Source: Plotosus lineatus (taxonomy: Eukaryota; Chordata; Actinopteri; Siluriformes; Plotosidae). From it: DNA of 64,000 nt. Shown piece after piece: positions 1-11,262 of this stretch. Below the pieces are notes generated by a model. That model was given only the letters and a program-made list of their open reading frames with translations. It had not been told where the DNA came from and searched no databases. Location of the stretch: positions 54,201,001-54,265,000 of the forward strand of contig CM045731.1 of NCBI GenBank assembly GCA_024760905.1, in the 5' to 3' direction. The first letter of the stretch is position 1, and every line of letters begins with the position of its first letter. The position numbers were made by a program, and so were the translations under genes.

Positions 1-60
1 GAGTCGGCTGAGATGGGTGCCAGCCTCCTTGCGAAACAAGCAAAACAAAGTGGTTGAGTG
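1..60 (+). repeat. 3' end of a GGGCGGCACGG-type SINE, cut by the window start
   Basis: GAGTCGGCTGAGATGGGTGC matches the 3' part of the full copy at 3735-4108 (GAGTCGCCTGAGATGAGTGC). The 5' part lies outside the window. Confidence 0.6.
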
Positions 61-389
61 ATTAAATGAACTTTGACCTGTTTTAATTTTTGATAGAAAC
101 ATAATTGTGTACAGGTGGATTAATCCGTTCATCATCTCCCTGCGTTCCTCCCAAACTACATTCCCATTGCACCCTGTCGCAGTCGTAGCGTTTCTGCTGA
201 GGTTAAAATGCTGTTGTGTTCAGCTTTCTGTGTTTTTATGATCGCTTCCTCAAGTGGAGTGTAAAATCTGAACTTGCATCTCATCCCAAAGGAAACAATC
301 ACATCCTCATATCTCCGTTATTCACAGCATGAGGATTTCTTTAGGACAGTAATGTGGCAGCACGATGCTGCACTGCTTCATGAGTCCTC

Positions 390-413
390 TCACTCACTCA
401 CTCACTCACTCAT
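390..413. repeat. (CTCA)n microsatellite
   Basis: Six or so tandem CTCA units. Confidence 0.8.
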
Positions 414-439
414 CTATCTTCTGAATCCGAGTTAATGCA

Positions 440-760
440 ATAGCTGTCCGTGACCGGGAGTCCATAGGAATTGATTGGCCGAGCTCTCACGGGGGGAGGA
501 AAGGCATATGCTCACTTCCCTGTCATTCACGGCAATCGTCAGCCAATCACGGGCGTCTGTATGCTCATTCATACAAGGAGGTGGATAGTGCTTCTTAGAT
601 GTCACAGAGGGGGCGTGTACATGCTTTTGCCCCTCCCTGGTCAGTGGTGTTTGTGTGAGAGGTGATGATACCTGAAGAGTGGGAATTGGATACTAAATTA
701 GGGAGAAAACGGGAAAAGAAAAAGCATTTTTAAAAAGGGAGACCATTACAGGGCCGCCAT
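440..760 (+). repeat. Unclassified retroposon-like repeat, copy 1
   Basis: Shares with 5370-5700 (opposite strand) both an internal block (GAGCTCTCAC...ATGCTCACTTCCCTGTCA) and a 3' end GGGAATTGGATAC...CTAAATTAGGGAGAAA followed by an A-rich tail. Fragments recur at 10565-10720 and 11800-11935. The A-rich tail suggests a retroposon; no A/B boxes were seen. Confidence 0.55.
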
Positions 761-769
761 TCATGCTAC

Positions 770-930
770 ACTCACACTGGTTAACAGCCAGTTAGCCTAT
801 TGCGCATGTATTTGGACTGTGGGAGGAAACCGGAGTACCTGGTACCTGGTGGAAACCCACACAAGCTTAGGGGAAACAACACCGAGAGAAGCCTGAGCCT
901 GGGACTTAAACCCAAAACAATTAATGACTT
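770..930 (-). repeat. GGGCGGCACGG-type SINE fragment
   Basis: On the minus strand this reads the TCCGGTTTCCTCCCACAGTC...CATGCGC segment of the SINE family seen in full at 3735-4108. Bases 931-1479 hold nothing recognisable. Confidence 0.5.
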
Positions 931-1479
931 CGCCACCTGTACAAAAAGAAAAGAAAAGAAATCACCTCCATGACACGCTGAGAAAGCATAAACTGTACAA
1001 ATCTTTTTAGGTTTCTTTTTTTACTCATTTCTTTTTCTGTAACATCAATCTTCATGCCTGCTTCATTTAGTTTCGACAGAAATCATCTCTGTCAGTCATT
1101 TCGGAAAATCCTCACTTTTAATCTGCACCTCTAAAAGGCCCTCCTGGGAAATTTCACCACAAGATTGATTCTGGAGTGCTTTAATATCCACCTTCTCAAG
1201 CATCTTCATCCTGACATGAAATGCAAACGGCGTCCCAGAATGGACTACTTCCTAAATCCATCGTAGGACTGACAAGAAATTAAAATCAGCTCCAGTGATT
1301 GGGTTAACATTCACATCCATCGCCAGAATCAGGGCAAACCAGCTCTCTGTGACTTTGAGCGTGGTGGCATCATCATTTGTTTTGGTGCTCTCATGCTTTG
1401 TTCTGGTTTGTCAGTAGACAAAGCAAGCATGGTGCTAATCGCTAGCAGAGAATAAACTTGATATGAGCACATGACTTGC

Positions 1480-1671
1480 GGGCAGTGGTGGCTCAGTGGT
1501 TAAGCTTCTCAATTATTAGTCCAAAAGTTGGTGGTTCAAGCCCCAGTCCCAACAACCTGCCACTGTTGGGCCCTTGAGCAAGGCCCTTAACCCTCAATCA
1601 CTCCGTTTTATAGCAAATGTTAAATGTATGTCACTCTGCATAAGAGTGTTTGATAAATGCTGTAAATGTAA
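1480..1671 (+). repeat. tRNA-derived SINE (short otophysan-type)
   Basis: GGGCAGTGGTGGCTCAGTGG (A-box-like) and GGTTCAAGCCC (B box) in the tRNA-like head, then CCACTGTTGGGCCCTTGAGC and an end GATAAATGCTGTAAATGTAA. This layout is common in catfish and relatives; that attribution is from memory. Confidence 0.75.
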
Positions 1672-1739
1672 GACTCAAACTGAACCCTGACTTTAAGCCT
1701 TTAAAGTGAAATGAGTCCCTGAGTCAACAACAAGTGGTG

Positions 1740-1890
1740 CAAAAATCTTCCACTACTGTTCATTGCTCAACCACTCAGTATGAAGTGGGGTCATGGATAG
1801 GCTGGCAGCCATCTCAGCCGACTCTGAATGAGGGTACAGCACACCCCGGACAGCTCTCCAGGCCACCGCTGGGGCAGTGTTCCATTACCC
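1740..1890 (-). repeat. GGGCGGCACGG-type SINE fragment, 3' half
   Basis: Minus-strand match to the GGCCTGG...CAGGGTGTAC...GAGTCGGCTGAGATGG...GCCAGCC part of the family. Confidence 0.5.
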
Positions 1891-2030
1891 AGTATCAAAT
1901 TTCAAGTCCTCATGTACCTACCCATGGCAGCTTTAGAATTTCCTTCTTGAACCAAAGTGGTTTTGCGCTGTTGCTGCTCAACATTTGCTTTCTGGGTTTT
2001 TTCTCTCAAATTTTGTTGTTGCCAATTTCC

Positions 2031-2344
2031 ACCCCATGGTGCCACAGTGGTGAGTACTGTATATCTGCCACACAGCAAGGAGGTCCTGAATTCAATTCTC
2101 AGGTTTGGGCATTTCTCTATGGAGTTTGCATGTTCCCCATAGGCTTGTGTGGGTTTCCTCCAGGTACTCCGGTTCCCTCCTACAGTTTAAAGCTATGCAC
2201 ATGAGGTATGGCTAACTGGCGGTTCCGATTTGACCCTAGGCGTGAGTGTAAGTTTGAATGGTTGTGTGTTGAATGGATTGACAGGTCATTCAGGGCGTAC
2301 CCTCCATTCAGCCAGAGTCGACTGACAGGGTCCAGCCTCCGTGT
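2031..2344 (+). repeat. GGGCGGCACGG-type SINE, nearly full
   Basis: Aligns along its length with 3735-4108: GGAGTTTGCATGTTCCCCAT, CTCCGGTTCCCTCCTACAGT, GCCAGAGTCGACTGACAGGG. The head is diverged. Confidence 0.65.
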
Positions 2345-2352
2345 GACCCTAG

Positions 2353-3476
2353 TACAGGGTCGGCAACCTTAAACACTCAAAGAGCCATTTGGACCTGTTT
2401 CCCTCAGAAAAGAAGCACATGGAGCCACAAAACCATTTTCACTATAAAATAAAGATAATACTGCATATATCGTTTGTTACCTTTCTGGAAAATGTAGAAG
2501 TAAAGTGAACTGTAGTGTGTTGCATTTATGAACTCAATGAATTGTGACCAAGAAAATGACAGTTGGTATCTGCAGGCATCAAAAATATTTTGCACAGTTT
2601 GAACTAACCTTAACAAAAAAGGCATTGGGTTGACTTTCAAATAAAATGTTCAGTGTCTAATTGAATCCGTCACATTCATGGCATCAAAAAATTTTAACTT
2701 TCTGACTGCAGCAATCCAAAAATGCCGTCCGCTTCTGTCGTTATCTGACTGCGTCCTCTTCTTAAAATATGTTTTGCTCAAGTCAACCTTCTGCTACGGT
2801 TCCAAAACGGCTTTTTTCTCGCATCTTCATCCTGAAATTTTACAGCAAAAGCTGTATGTTTTTTGTGGAAATGTCTGGCAACATTTGAATTTTTGTTGTT
2901 CAGGAAATTTTAACTACATATTAGGCAGATACATGTACTGGGAATCCACTCTCTTCAGCAGTAAAAGTAAATTAATCTGTTCACGTTGCATTAATTGTTT
3001 TGTTTTCTTGCATTTATTCATGTTTGGCCAACCTGGGGTTGAAAAGTTAGATCTGAATGGAATGGCCTGTTCTATTCCGCACCGGCGAATTTCGTAAGTC
3101 GCAGTTATGATGCATGTTTTGAGTGACAAAAAATTTAAGCACGGTTTATTTTAATATAAGAGCATCATCATCTTAGAATTTAGAATTACATTAAAAAAAT
3201 CTAACCAACTAAAATAAAAGCAATTTAAAGAGTAGCTGCAAAGCCGTCAGCGTGTTTCTGTCCCTTGCTAAAGGGTTGTGACAGGAAGGGCATCCGACGT
3301 AAAAACCTCTGCCAAATCAAATGTGCGAATCAGATTCGCTGTGGCAACTTCTGAGAAAGGGAAAAAGCCGAAAGGAAAGAAAGAATTTATTATTTAATTT
3401 CCAAATCTACAGGTAGCCGCAGCAGTGGGATGAAAGAGTCACTTGCGGCTCTGGAGCTGCGAGTCGCTGACTCCTG
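2353..3476. mobile_element. hAT-type non-autonomous DNA transposon with a SINE inside
   Basis: Begins CAGGGTCGGCAACC and ends near GTCGCTGACTCCTG, flanked by an 8-bp duplication CCCTAGTA / CCCTAATA (2345-2352 and 3477-3484, one mismatch), the target size expected of hAT. The subterminal AAGAGCCATTTGGACC and GTGGCTC-type ends recur at 45480-45566. The interior has no convincing transposase. A SINE at 3226-3385 is nested in it. Confidence 0.65.
3226..3385 (+). repeat. RTE-tailed SINE, 5'-truncated
   Basis: Body and tail only: AAGAGTAGCTGCAAAGCCGT through GGGTTGTGACAGGAAGGGCA to GAAAAAGCCGAAAGGAAAG. Same family as 53015-53378. Confidence 0.8.
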
Positions 3477-3734
3477 CCCTAATAGGATTAAGGCCGATAG
3501 GTTTAACCCTAACCCAGCTGAACTGAGTAGGGTGTCCAACTGATATAAGCAAGATACCCACTGTATATAAGAAGGGCTGTTGAACCAATCCGCTGTCGGA
3601 ACATAGAGCCTGACAAGCAGTTTGTCAAATTGATATTATGAATCTTGATTCAGGCAGAAATTTGTGCTTGTGTATATGTGAGTGATTATTGCATCAAAAG
3701 TCAAAATGAATTTTCCATAAATTCACAATAAATG

Positions 3735-4108
3735 GGCGGCACGGTGCCGTAGTTTTTAGCATGTCCACCTCACAAAAAGAAAGTCTTGGGTTCGATTCCC
3801 AGCTCAGAGTGTTTCTGTGTGGCGTTTGCATGTTCTCCGCGTGCTCGCATGGGTTTTCTCTGGGTACTCCGGTTTCCTCCCACAGTCCAAAAACATGCAC
3901 AGTAGGCTAACTGGTTGTTCCAAATCTCCCTTAGGTGTGTCAGTGTGAGTATGAATGGTTGTTTAAGTATTGGCCCTGTAATGGCCTGGTGAGCTGCACA
4001 GGGTGTACCCCCGCCCTCGCCCAGAGTCGCCTGAGATGAGTGCCAGCCTCCCCGTGACCCTAATTAGAATTAAGCGATTCAGAAAATGAATGAAAGGATG
4101 AATGAATG
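3735..4108 (+). repeat. GGGCGGCACGG-type tRNA SINE, full length
   Basis: Bounded by an 11-bp duplication CACAATAAATG (3724-3734 and 4109-4119). tRNA-like head with B box GGTTCGATTCC, conserved body (GGCGTTTGCATGTTCTCCGC, GGTTTCCTCCCACAGTCC), and a (GAATGAAT)n-type tail as in LINE2-mobilised SINEs. The best copy of the commonest SINE in the window. Confidence 0.8.
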
Positions 4109-4247
4109 CACAATAAATGTACAAATTCAAATTTTATTTCCCTGAACGATTTCGATTTGAATAATCCTGCACACCAGATGGCGCTGCCGCCACTCAATAT
4201 ATTACTGTAGTGTCGAAAGAAGAAAAAGAAGAAGAGGCGGTCAGCTG

Positions 4248-4255
4248 TGACGTAA
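4248..4255 (+). promoter_or_regulatory. CRE/ATF-like site upstream of SYAP1
   Basis: TGACGTAA lies about 160 bp before the SYAP1 start codon in the likely promoter/5' UTR. It matches a CREB/ATF half-palindrome. No TATA box is evident nearby. The transcription start is not visible from sequence alone. Confidence 0.35.
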
Positions 4256-4412
4256 TGGCTGACGCACACATCCGGGTTACGCAGTGCGTGTTGTTATGTT
4301 GTTATACGTGGTAAGGCGGAACATGGATGGTTAACAAGCGGGGTTTTATTCGGCTAATTGCTTGTTTTTGGAAATATATATTATATACAGCACGAAATAC
4401 ACAATAAGGAAG

Positions 4413-4599
4413 ATGTTTAAAAGCTGGGGAACGTGGCTGGGAATCGAACCCGGACTCAGAGCAGATGGAGAGCAGGGTGAGGAAACATGCGGAAGTAACA
4501 AGGACCCCGTAAACAAACAGGAGAGCCGAGACGACAAGAGCAACACCGACGACATGGAAAAAAATCAAGAGGTCCCTGAGCAAAACCGGGGACTGAGCG
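4413..4599 (+). CDS. syap1: SYAP1 coding exon 1
   Basis: Codes residues 1-62 plus one base (phase 1). Starts [13 protein letters not shown] and continues into a poorly conserved, acidic and glutamine-rich stretch, as in other SYAP1 proteins. The donor is GCG|GTGAGT. Confidence 0.9.
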
Positions 4600-7500
4600 G
4601 TGAGTATACTTTTTATTCCCAAACAACTGCTATACTTACTAATGCTTATATTCATTCTGTATTGTTTTTATGAAAGTTGTTTAGAAAGTCTAAGACTGAT
4701 CTAAATCTGGGTGACTGGGGATCGGAAGTGTATTCGGGTCAAGCTAGGATGATGTCAAAGAAAGTTGTTTTGTCTGCGTAGATAGAAACACAACAGTCCC
4801 ATAAACACCATGAACACGTGACGCACAATTGCCATAACAGATTGGACAAGAGAAGAATCATTGCAGTAGCACAGATGCCTAACGTCACATTTTTGTGATT
4901 AGATAGAACACTTTCTATTCGGATATTCACCTCCTATGGGAGATTTGGTTGTCATAGCAGCAAGATAATAAAAAATAAATGTTAAATGTTTGGGGGGACC
5001 CCAGTGCCGCTAACTGAGGGTGGCAAAGGTAGCAAAGGCGGGCCATGTCTCTCACTGTCCATGGTGAGAGGTTCATGGAAAAGAACCATTGCTGACTTTT
5101 GTAAAGAGTAGCTGCATAGGTCGGTGTGTTTCTGTCCCTTGCTTGGGTTGTGTCAGGAAGGGCATCCGATGTAGAAACCTATGCCAAATCAAATGTGCGA
5201 ATCAGATGATTCGCTGCAGAGACCCCTGAAAAAGGGAAAGAGCCAAAAGAAGTAAGTTAAATGTTTGGGGGAATTGCATCTCAAGGCAAAATGTGTGATT
5301 GATAAATTGGGAAATGGTTCGTGTTGAGAAATTGCTTGAGTTTTGTTTTTTGTTTGTTTGTTTGTTTTTTTTATCCCAAATTTCTCCCTAATTTAGTTTG
5401 TATCCAATTCCCACATGTCCGATATTATGTTCCCTATCATGCAACCTCATCCGTCCAGAGAGAGGCGAAACCATGCACATGCCCCCTCCATGACAAGTAA
5501 TGCTAGCCACCTTTTAGTTCTTTTTGAACTGTGTATTTGGGGGCCATTGAGCACACTCTGAGGGAATGCATTTTCCACTTCTCATATAATTGAGCTCACC
5601 GACGGACGTGACGTGATTGGTGAATGCTGTGAGTGACAGGGAAGTGAGCATACGCCATCCCTCCTGTGAGAGCTCAGCCAATAAACTTCTATGAATTCTC
5701 GGTACTTTTATTTATTTTTTTTTTTTAATCAACTGCTTCGAATGTTTAAAGATGTTTACGTGTGCATGAGTTTTCAGGTAAAACTGGGTTTCTTGGATCA
5801 CATGATGTTTCTGATGTAAAAAAAAAAAAAAGGTTTACACTCAACATGTGCACATTAACCGGAAAATCTCTTAAGACAGTGTTAATCATCTGGTTTAACT
5901 GGATTCTTGTTTTGTGCCCTAAGGCTACATTTTCAATTTTGCAAGCAGCGCGACAAAGAAGCTCACTGAGTCGGTGGCGGAAACGGCGAGCACCATCAAG
6001 AAGACCGTTGAGGAAGGAAACATCGACAGTATCCTCGACAAGGTGGGAATTTTTAACGATCAGCTCACTTCATTTTATTTCCACATTAATGTTGCTGAGC
6101 CTCTACCTGACCGACAGTCTGTGTTTAATAAATATATGCATAATTAAACACAGCGATGTGCTGTTCCACGCAGGGTTAACGTTACAAACGATCATCAGCA
6201 GAGAAAATGTGATCGTATTGGCTTCCTGATAGGGCTGGGTAGCATTTATTTATTTTATTTTCATAAGCCAATTCTTCTTTCATTCCTAGTTTGGTGGATT
6301 TCTGTGATGTGAATTTGGGTCAGGAGGGAGAGAGTAGCTTTAAGAACACGTGTTTTTATTGTTTTCTTTACACACACAACAGAAAAACAGCTCTCTGGAT
6401 CATCACAAACACACACACACACACACCCACCCACAACCCAGAGGAAATTTGAGACAGCCAATTAGCCTACTGTGCATGGCTTGGTACTCTCAGAGGAACC
6501 CGGAGTACCTCGTTGAGCCGAAGACTCGCACCCAAGACCTTCAGGCAGGCATGCAGAGATCCCTCACTTTCCGCAGTTAATTTGGACCGAGTTCCCCCTG
6601 CGACCACCGAATTCCATGAAGTAGGATCACGCCCCCCCCCCGCCAACTGACTTATACATACATAAATACATATTCAACTCTATAAATGCTTATAATAACA
6701 ATTAAACATTAAAAAATAATGCAGAAGATGTAAATAAAATAGAAATACAGGTATACCTCGTCTTTCGAGTTAAGTCGTTCTCAATTATACGTCGGTTTTC
6801 AAAAAAGTACAGACGTTTACACTGTTTTGCGGACTTTTGTAACCCTAAGCAAATATGGTTGGTCAGAAGTGTAAGCCTACTAGCATGGATGCAAGTCTCA
6901 TACACAGAGATGAATTACTATCTGCTCAGATCGGCACAATCTAATGCAGTGTTTCCCAACCCCTGTTCTGCTGCACATTAGTGTGCCGTGAGAAATCATC
7001 AGGTGTGCCGCGGAAGATTAACCAATTTCACTTAGTGTGTAGTAACAGTACTGTGGAGGTGGAGCTGGTGGTGTAGTGGTTAGAGTGTTTGGCTCATGAT
7101 CGGGAGGTTGTGAGTTCAAATCCCACTGAGACCCTCACTGTGCTAAGACCCCTGGGCAAGGCCTCAACCACAAGTGTGCCTCTGTTCACCCAGCAGTATA
7201 AATGGGTACCAGTGAAAATATACTGGGAAGGTAACCTGTGATGGACTAGCATCCCATCCAGGAGGAGTTCAACTCCTGATTGCTTCATGCTACGGAAACC
7301 GGGGATAAGCACGGGCCTGATGAGCCGCTAGGCTCGGGTGTAAAAACCCAAACAGTTAATCAATCAACCAATCAAAACAGTACTGTTCTGCTAGAGGGCA
7401 GTATCATTTTTGTTCCGTGGTGTGCCTCGTGATTTTTCTACTGTAAAAGGTGTGCCTTGGCTCAAAAAGGTTGGGAAACACTGATCTAATGCATACTCGG

Positions 7501-9707
7501 TTAAGTAAAGAGAGTTGTAATATGAATGAAAACCCGAATGTACAAATTACAGATATTTCTCAGCTTTTAGCAGAATCCTAAGAGTATACACTTATTTTTA
7601 TATTAATATTCATTAGGATTTGTACGTGTTCTTTGTATGCATCGCTTGAATAAAGTTTACTTACTTACACAAAAGAAAGAACGCTCCGTTTTGCTGGGAT
7701 TCACATCAGTGCAGGCTGTGTTCTAAACGAGTTCAACGACACCCTCGTCCACTTGAAAGACTGGAAGTCTGTATAACCCACAGCAAGTACACTACTTTTG
7801 CAAGTACACTACTTTCGGTAGTGTTGATTGACTGTTTTAAGCTTCATGTAAAGTGACTCGGTAAAAATAAGTGACTTATTTGAAATTAATGTTGATATTG
7901 ATATATTTGATATGATTTTACAATGTTATGTTTATAATAATTGATCTAGGGGTGTTTTATGAGATACGGTAATGGTATTTATGGATGTATAGTACAGTAT
8001 GAGCGTCACACGTCATACATCACTGTAACAACTTACGTTCACGTTCAACTTGCGTTTGGCCATCCGGAACCAATTAAAAACGTAAGTCAGGGAGCGTCTG
8101 TATAGAAAAATAGATCTTATTTTGTTATTGTCTGTGCTGGCTGGAGGCGTTAACTCTCTTCATTCATTGCAAGCGCTAGTGAGAGGTGTGGCTACTACTT
8201 GCAGGCGAGGTCCAGAGAGCGTACCTGTTTCCGTTCAGCAATCAACAATCAGCGAGCTATAAATAGGAGTGGCACATTTCCCTTTTTACATCAGAAGATT
8301 GTCCTTCCCAGTGATTCCGTTTCCCTGCTATCTCTCTGACACCTGGTATCCTGCTTCGTGCTCGACCAGTTTTCATCAATTAATTATTTCCAGTGATTTT
8401 AAATTTTCCAAAGTGCAAAATAAAATCTTCTTACATGGTCTCCTGCATCTTTGGGTCCAGGCTCAACATTAACCATCTTGAAAATTGCATTCATGAATAA
8501 AGTACAGAACTAGGAATGATTATTTTCTGTTTAGTCTAAACAAGTAAATTTGGCGTAGCCTAGCCTAAGGTAGCATAGAGACAAGCTAATTCGACTTGAG
8601 TTATTTTTCGGCTTAAGTCGTCTCTCCTGGAACCAATTAACAACGTTTGGTGAGGTATACCTGTACACACACATACAGACGTGCACACGCACGCAGTTAT
8701 GCACCTCACAAAAATGTAAATAGTTTTGTTTGGGGTTTTTGGGGGTTTTTTTTGCATAATTGGCCTTGTTTTTGTGGCATTTTCCTTAACTTTTTCCCCT
8801 ATTCTTCCTTAATTTCCTTATTATTTCATTCGATGAATATTAAAAAAAAAAAAAAAACGTGATGCACTGAAGCCGTATGAATTGAAGCGCGAAGTCGCGA
8901 GGGTTCCCTGTGCTAACCACTGTACCACTGGTGTAGCAACCAGAAATAAAACAAAGTTGATTTAACCTGGAATTTTATTTCTTTATCGCTGGAGTTACAT
9001 TTATTTTAGCTTTTATTTATGTTTATTTCAGGAAATAAAACTTGTTGGAGGTGTTCAAATATCTCGCGATCTTGTTCACAAGTGAGTGAAGGATGGAGCG
9101 GGAGATCGACAGGCCGCTCGCTGCAGCCCCCGCCGTAAAGCGGAGCCTGTACCGGTCCATTGTGGTGAAGAAGGAGCTGAGCCGCAAGGCAAAGCTCTCA
9201 ATTTATCAGTCGGTCCACGCTCCAACCCTCACCTATGATCACGAGCTTTGGGTAGTCATCGAAAGAACAAGATCACAGACACTAGCGGATGAAATGAGCT
9301 TCCTTCGTCGGGTGGCGGGGCTCTCCCTAAGAGATAAGGTGAGAAGCTCAGTCACCCGGAGAGAGCTTGGAGTAGAACCGCTGGTCCTCCGTATTGAGAG
9401 GGGCCAGTTGAGGTGGCTCGGGAACCTGGTTTTCCTCCCGACCACCTCCCTGGTGTGGTGTTTCGGGCATGTCCAACCAGGAAGAGACCCCGGGGTCGAC
9501 CTAGAACACGCTGGAGGGACTATGTCTCTCAGTTTGTCGGGGAATGTCTCGGTGTTCCCCTGGAAGAGGCTGGGGAGAGGGACATCTGGACCTTATTGCT
9601 TTGGCTGCTGCCCCGCGACCTGAATTCAGATTAAGCGGAAGAAGATGAAATGAGAAACTTGTTTTAGTTCTGGTCTCGGTTTTTGTTGATTAAATTAACC
9701 CTAGTTT

Positions 9708-9743
<36 letters not shown>

Positions 9744-11193
9744 CCTCCCCGTCTCTATCATACACCTCTCTCTCTCTCCATCTCTATCATACACCTCTCT
9801 CCCTCTTTCTCTCTTGCATCTCTCTCTATTGCTGTCATACACCTCTCTCTCTGTCTCACTCTCTCTGTCATACACATCTCTCTCTCTCTTTCGCCATCAT
9901 ATATACCACCCTCTCTCTGTCTCTCTCACTGTCATACACCTCTCTCTCGCGCGGTCATACATCTCTCTCTTGCCATCATACACCTCTCTCTCGCTCTCTC
10001 TCTCACACACTCTCTGTCATACACATTTCTCTCTCTCTCTCGCTGTCATACACCTCTCTTATCGCTCTCTCTCACGGTCATACATTTCTCTCTCGCCGTC
10101 ATACACCTTTCTCTCGCTGTCATACACCCCCTTCCCCCTCTTTTTCTGTTCATCCTCAGACTATCCTGGGAGATTTTCAGAAGGAGCAGGAGAAGTTTGT
10201 TCAGGAAAAGAATGCAAAGAAATCAGGTGAAGGTGCATTTATGTCGTGTAACTTGTTTTCATAAAAGAAGTTTAGTTTTGCTTTCGCTTATAACACTCGT
10301 GTCACTTCTTGCTTTTATGTGGATGTGTAGATGCAGCGGTGCCTCCCTGGGTGGGTTACAGTGAAGAGGAGACCATTCAGCAGCAGATCTTGGCTTTGTC
10401 AGCTGTACGTTTATCCTCCCTGATCTGCATTCTACATAAATTCAATATCCGCTGGTACTCAGTTTACCATACAGGAACATGAAGAGAGACTGCAATGAGA
10501 TTTTTAAGGATTATTTTGTATATTTTTGAAGCCTGATGGTGGCCAGTGAGTTTAGAAATAAGTGAATGCTGTCCACTCCTTTGAACGAGCTCATGGTTGC
10601 ACATGATTGGCCAGTGGTCGCTGTGAGTGACTTGGAGGTGAACGTGCGCCCCATACTCCCCTTCCCCAGTGGACCTCGGTCAGCTCCCGGTCGCTGATGG
10701 CTGTGGCGTTAACCTGAATTCAAATTTGTGATTTTCAGGTTATAGGTAATAGTTGCACGTCTTTTTGATGCACCACTCTGGAGTCCTTCTGGGCCACCAT
10801 TTTTATATAAAGGTCAAGCGTTATTTCAAATGTGTGGTGGACGATAAATAGTAACAGACTGAGCCAGAGGTGAATAATTGCAAAACAAACCAACACACAC
10901 CACCTGACCAATCAAAATCAAGAATTCAGCAGCATCAGTGGAAGTTGTTTTGTTATTCTCTTTTTATTCAGAGTAAATATCATTATCTGATTAAAAACAA
11001 TGAAAGCATTATGTCATCTATTCATCCCACCTCATATCTCAGGACAAGAGAAATTTCCTTCGGGACCCTCCGGCTGGCGTGCAGTTTCACTTTGACGTAG
11101 AACTGATGTATCCGGTCGCTCTGGTCATGCTGCAGGAAGATGAGCTGCTCAACAGGATGCGCTTCGACCTGGTTCCAAAACAGTAAGAATTAG

Positions 11194-11262
<69 letters not shown>

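Larger units (their letters stand above)
6785..8100 (-). mobile_element. Inverted-repeat element of the CGCTCCCTGACTTACG family, copy 1
   Basis: Ends at 8100 with CGTAAGTCAGGGAGCGTCTG followed by TA. Over most of its length it is the reverse of 52912-54304 (for example the block ACTGTTTTGCGGACTTTTGT and TAAAGTGACTCGGTA). No transposase is seen, so it is non-autonomous. Confidence 0.6.
6748..8663. mobile_element. TA-flanked inverted-repeat DNA element, composite
   Basis: Ends CAGGTATACCTCG and its complement near 8650-8663, each flanked by TA, as in Tc1/mariner/pogo-type non-autonomous elements. Bases about 6785-8100 match, in reverse, the element at 52912-54304. A hAT element (6947-7483) with its own SINE is nested inside. 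Whether the outer ends and the 6785-8100 block belong to one family or to a nested pair is not resolved. Confidence 0.55.

Noticed and set aside
1480..1560. Candidate tRNA genes at SINE heads (also 7055, 44740-44808, 53320-53378, 63932)
   Set aside because: A and B boxes are present but the cloverleaf is not maintained and the SINE body follows; these are tRNA-derived SINEs.
9760..10110. CRISPR-like spacing of the TCATACACCTCTCTCTC motif
   Set aside because: Spacers are themselves CT repeats of varying length and this is vertebrate DNA; a minisatellite explains it.
9683..10264. Long Ser/Leu/Tyr-rich open frames on both strands
   Set aside because: Produced by the CT-rich tandem tract; no family match and codon content is that of a microsatellite.
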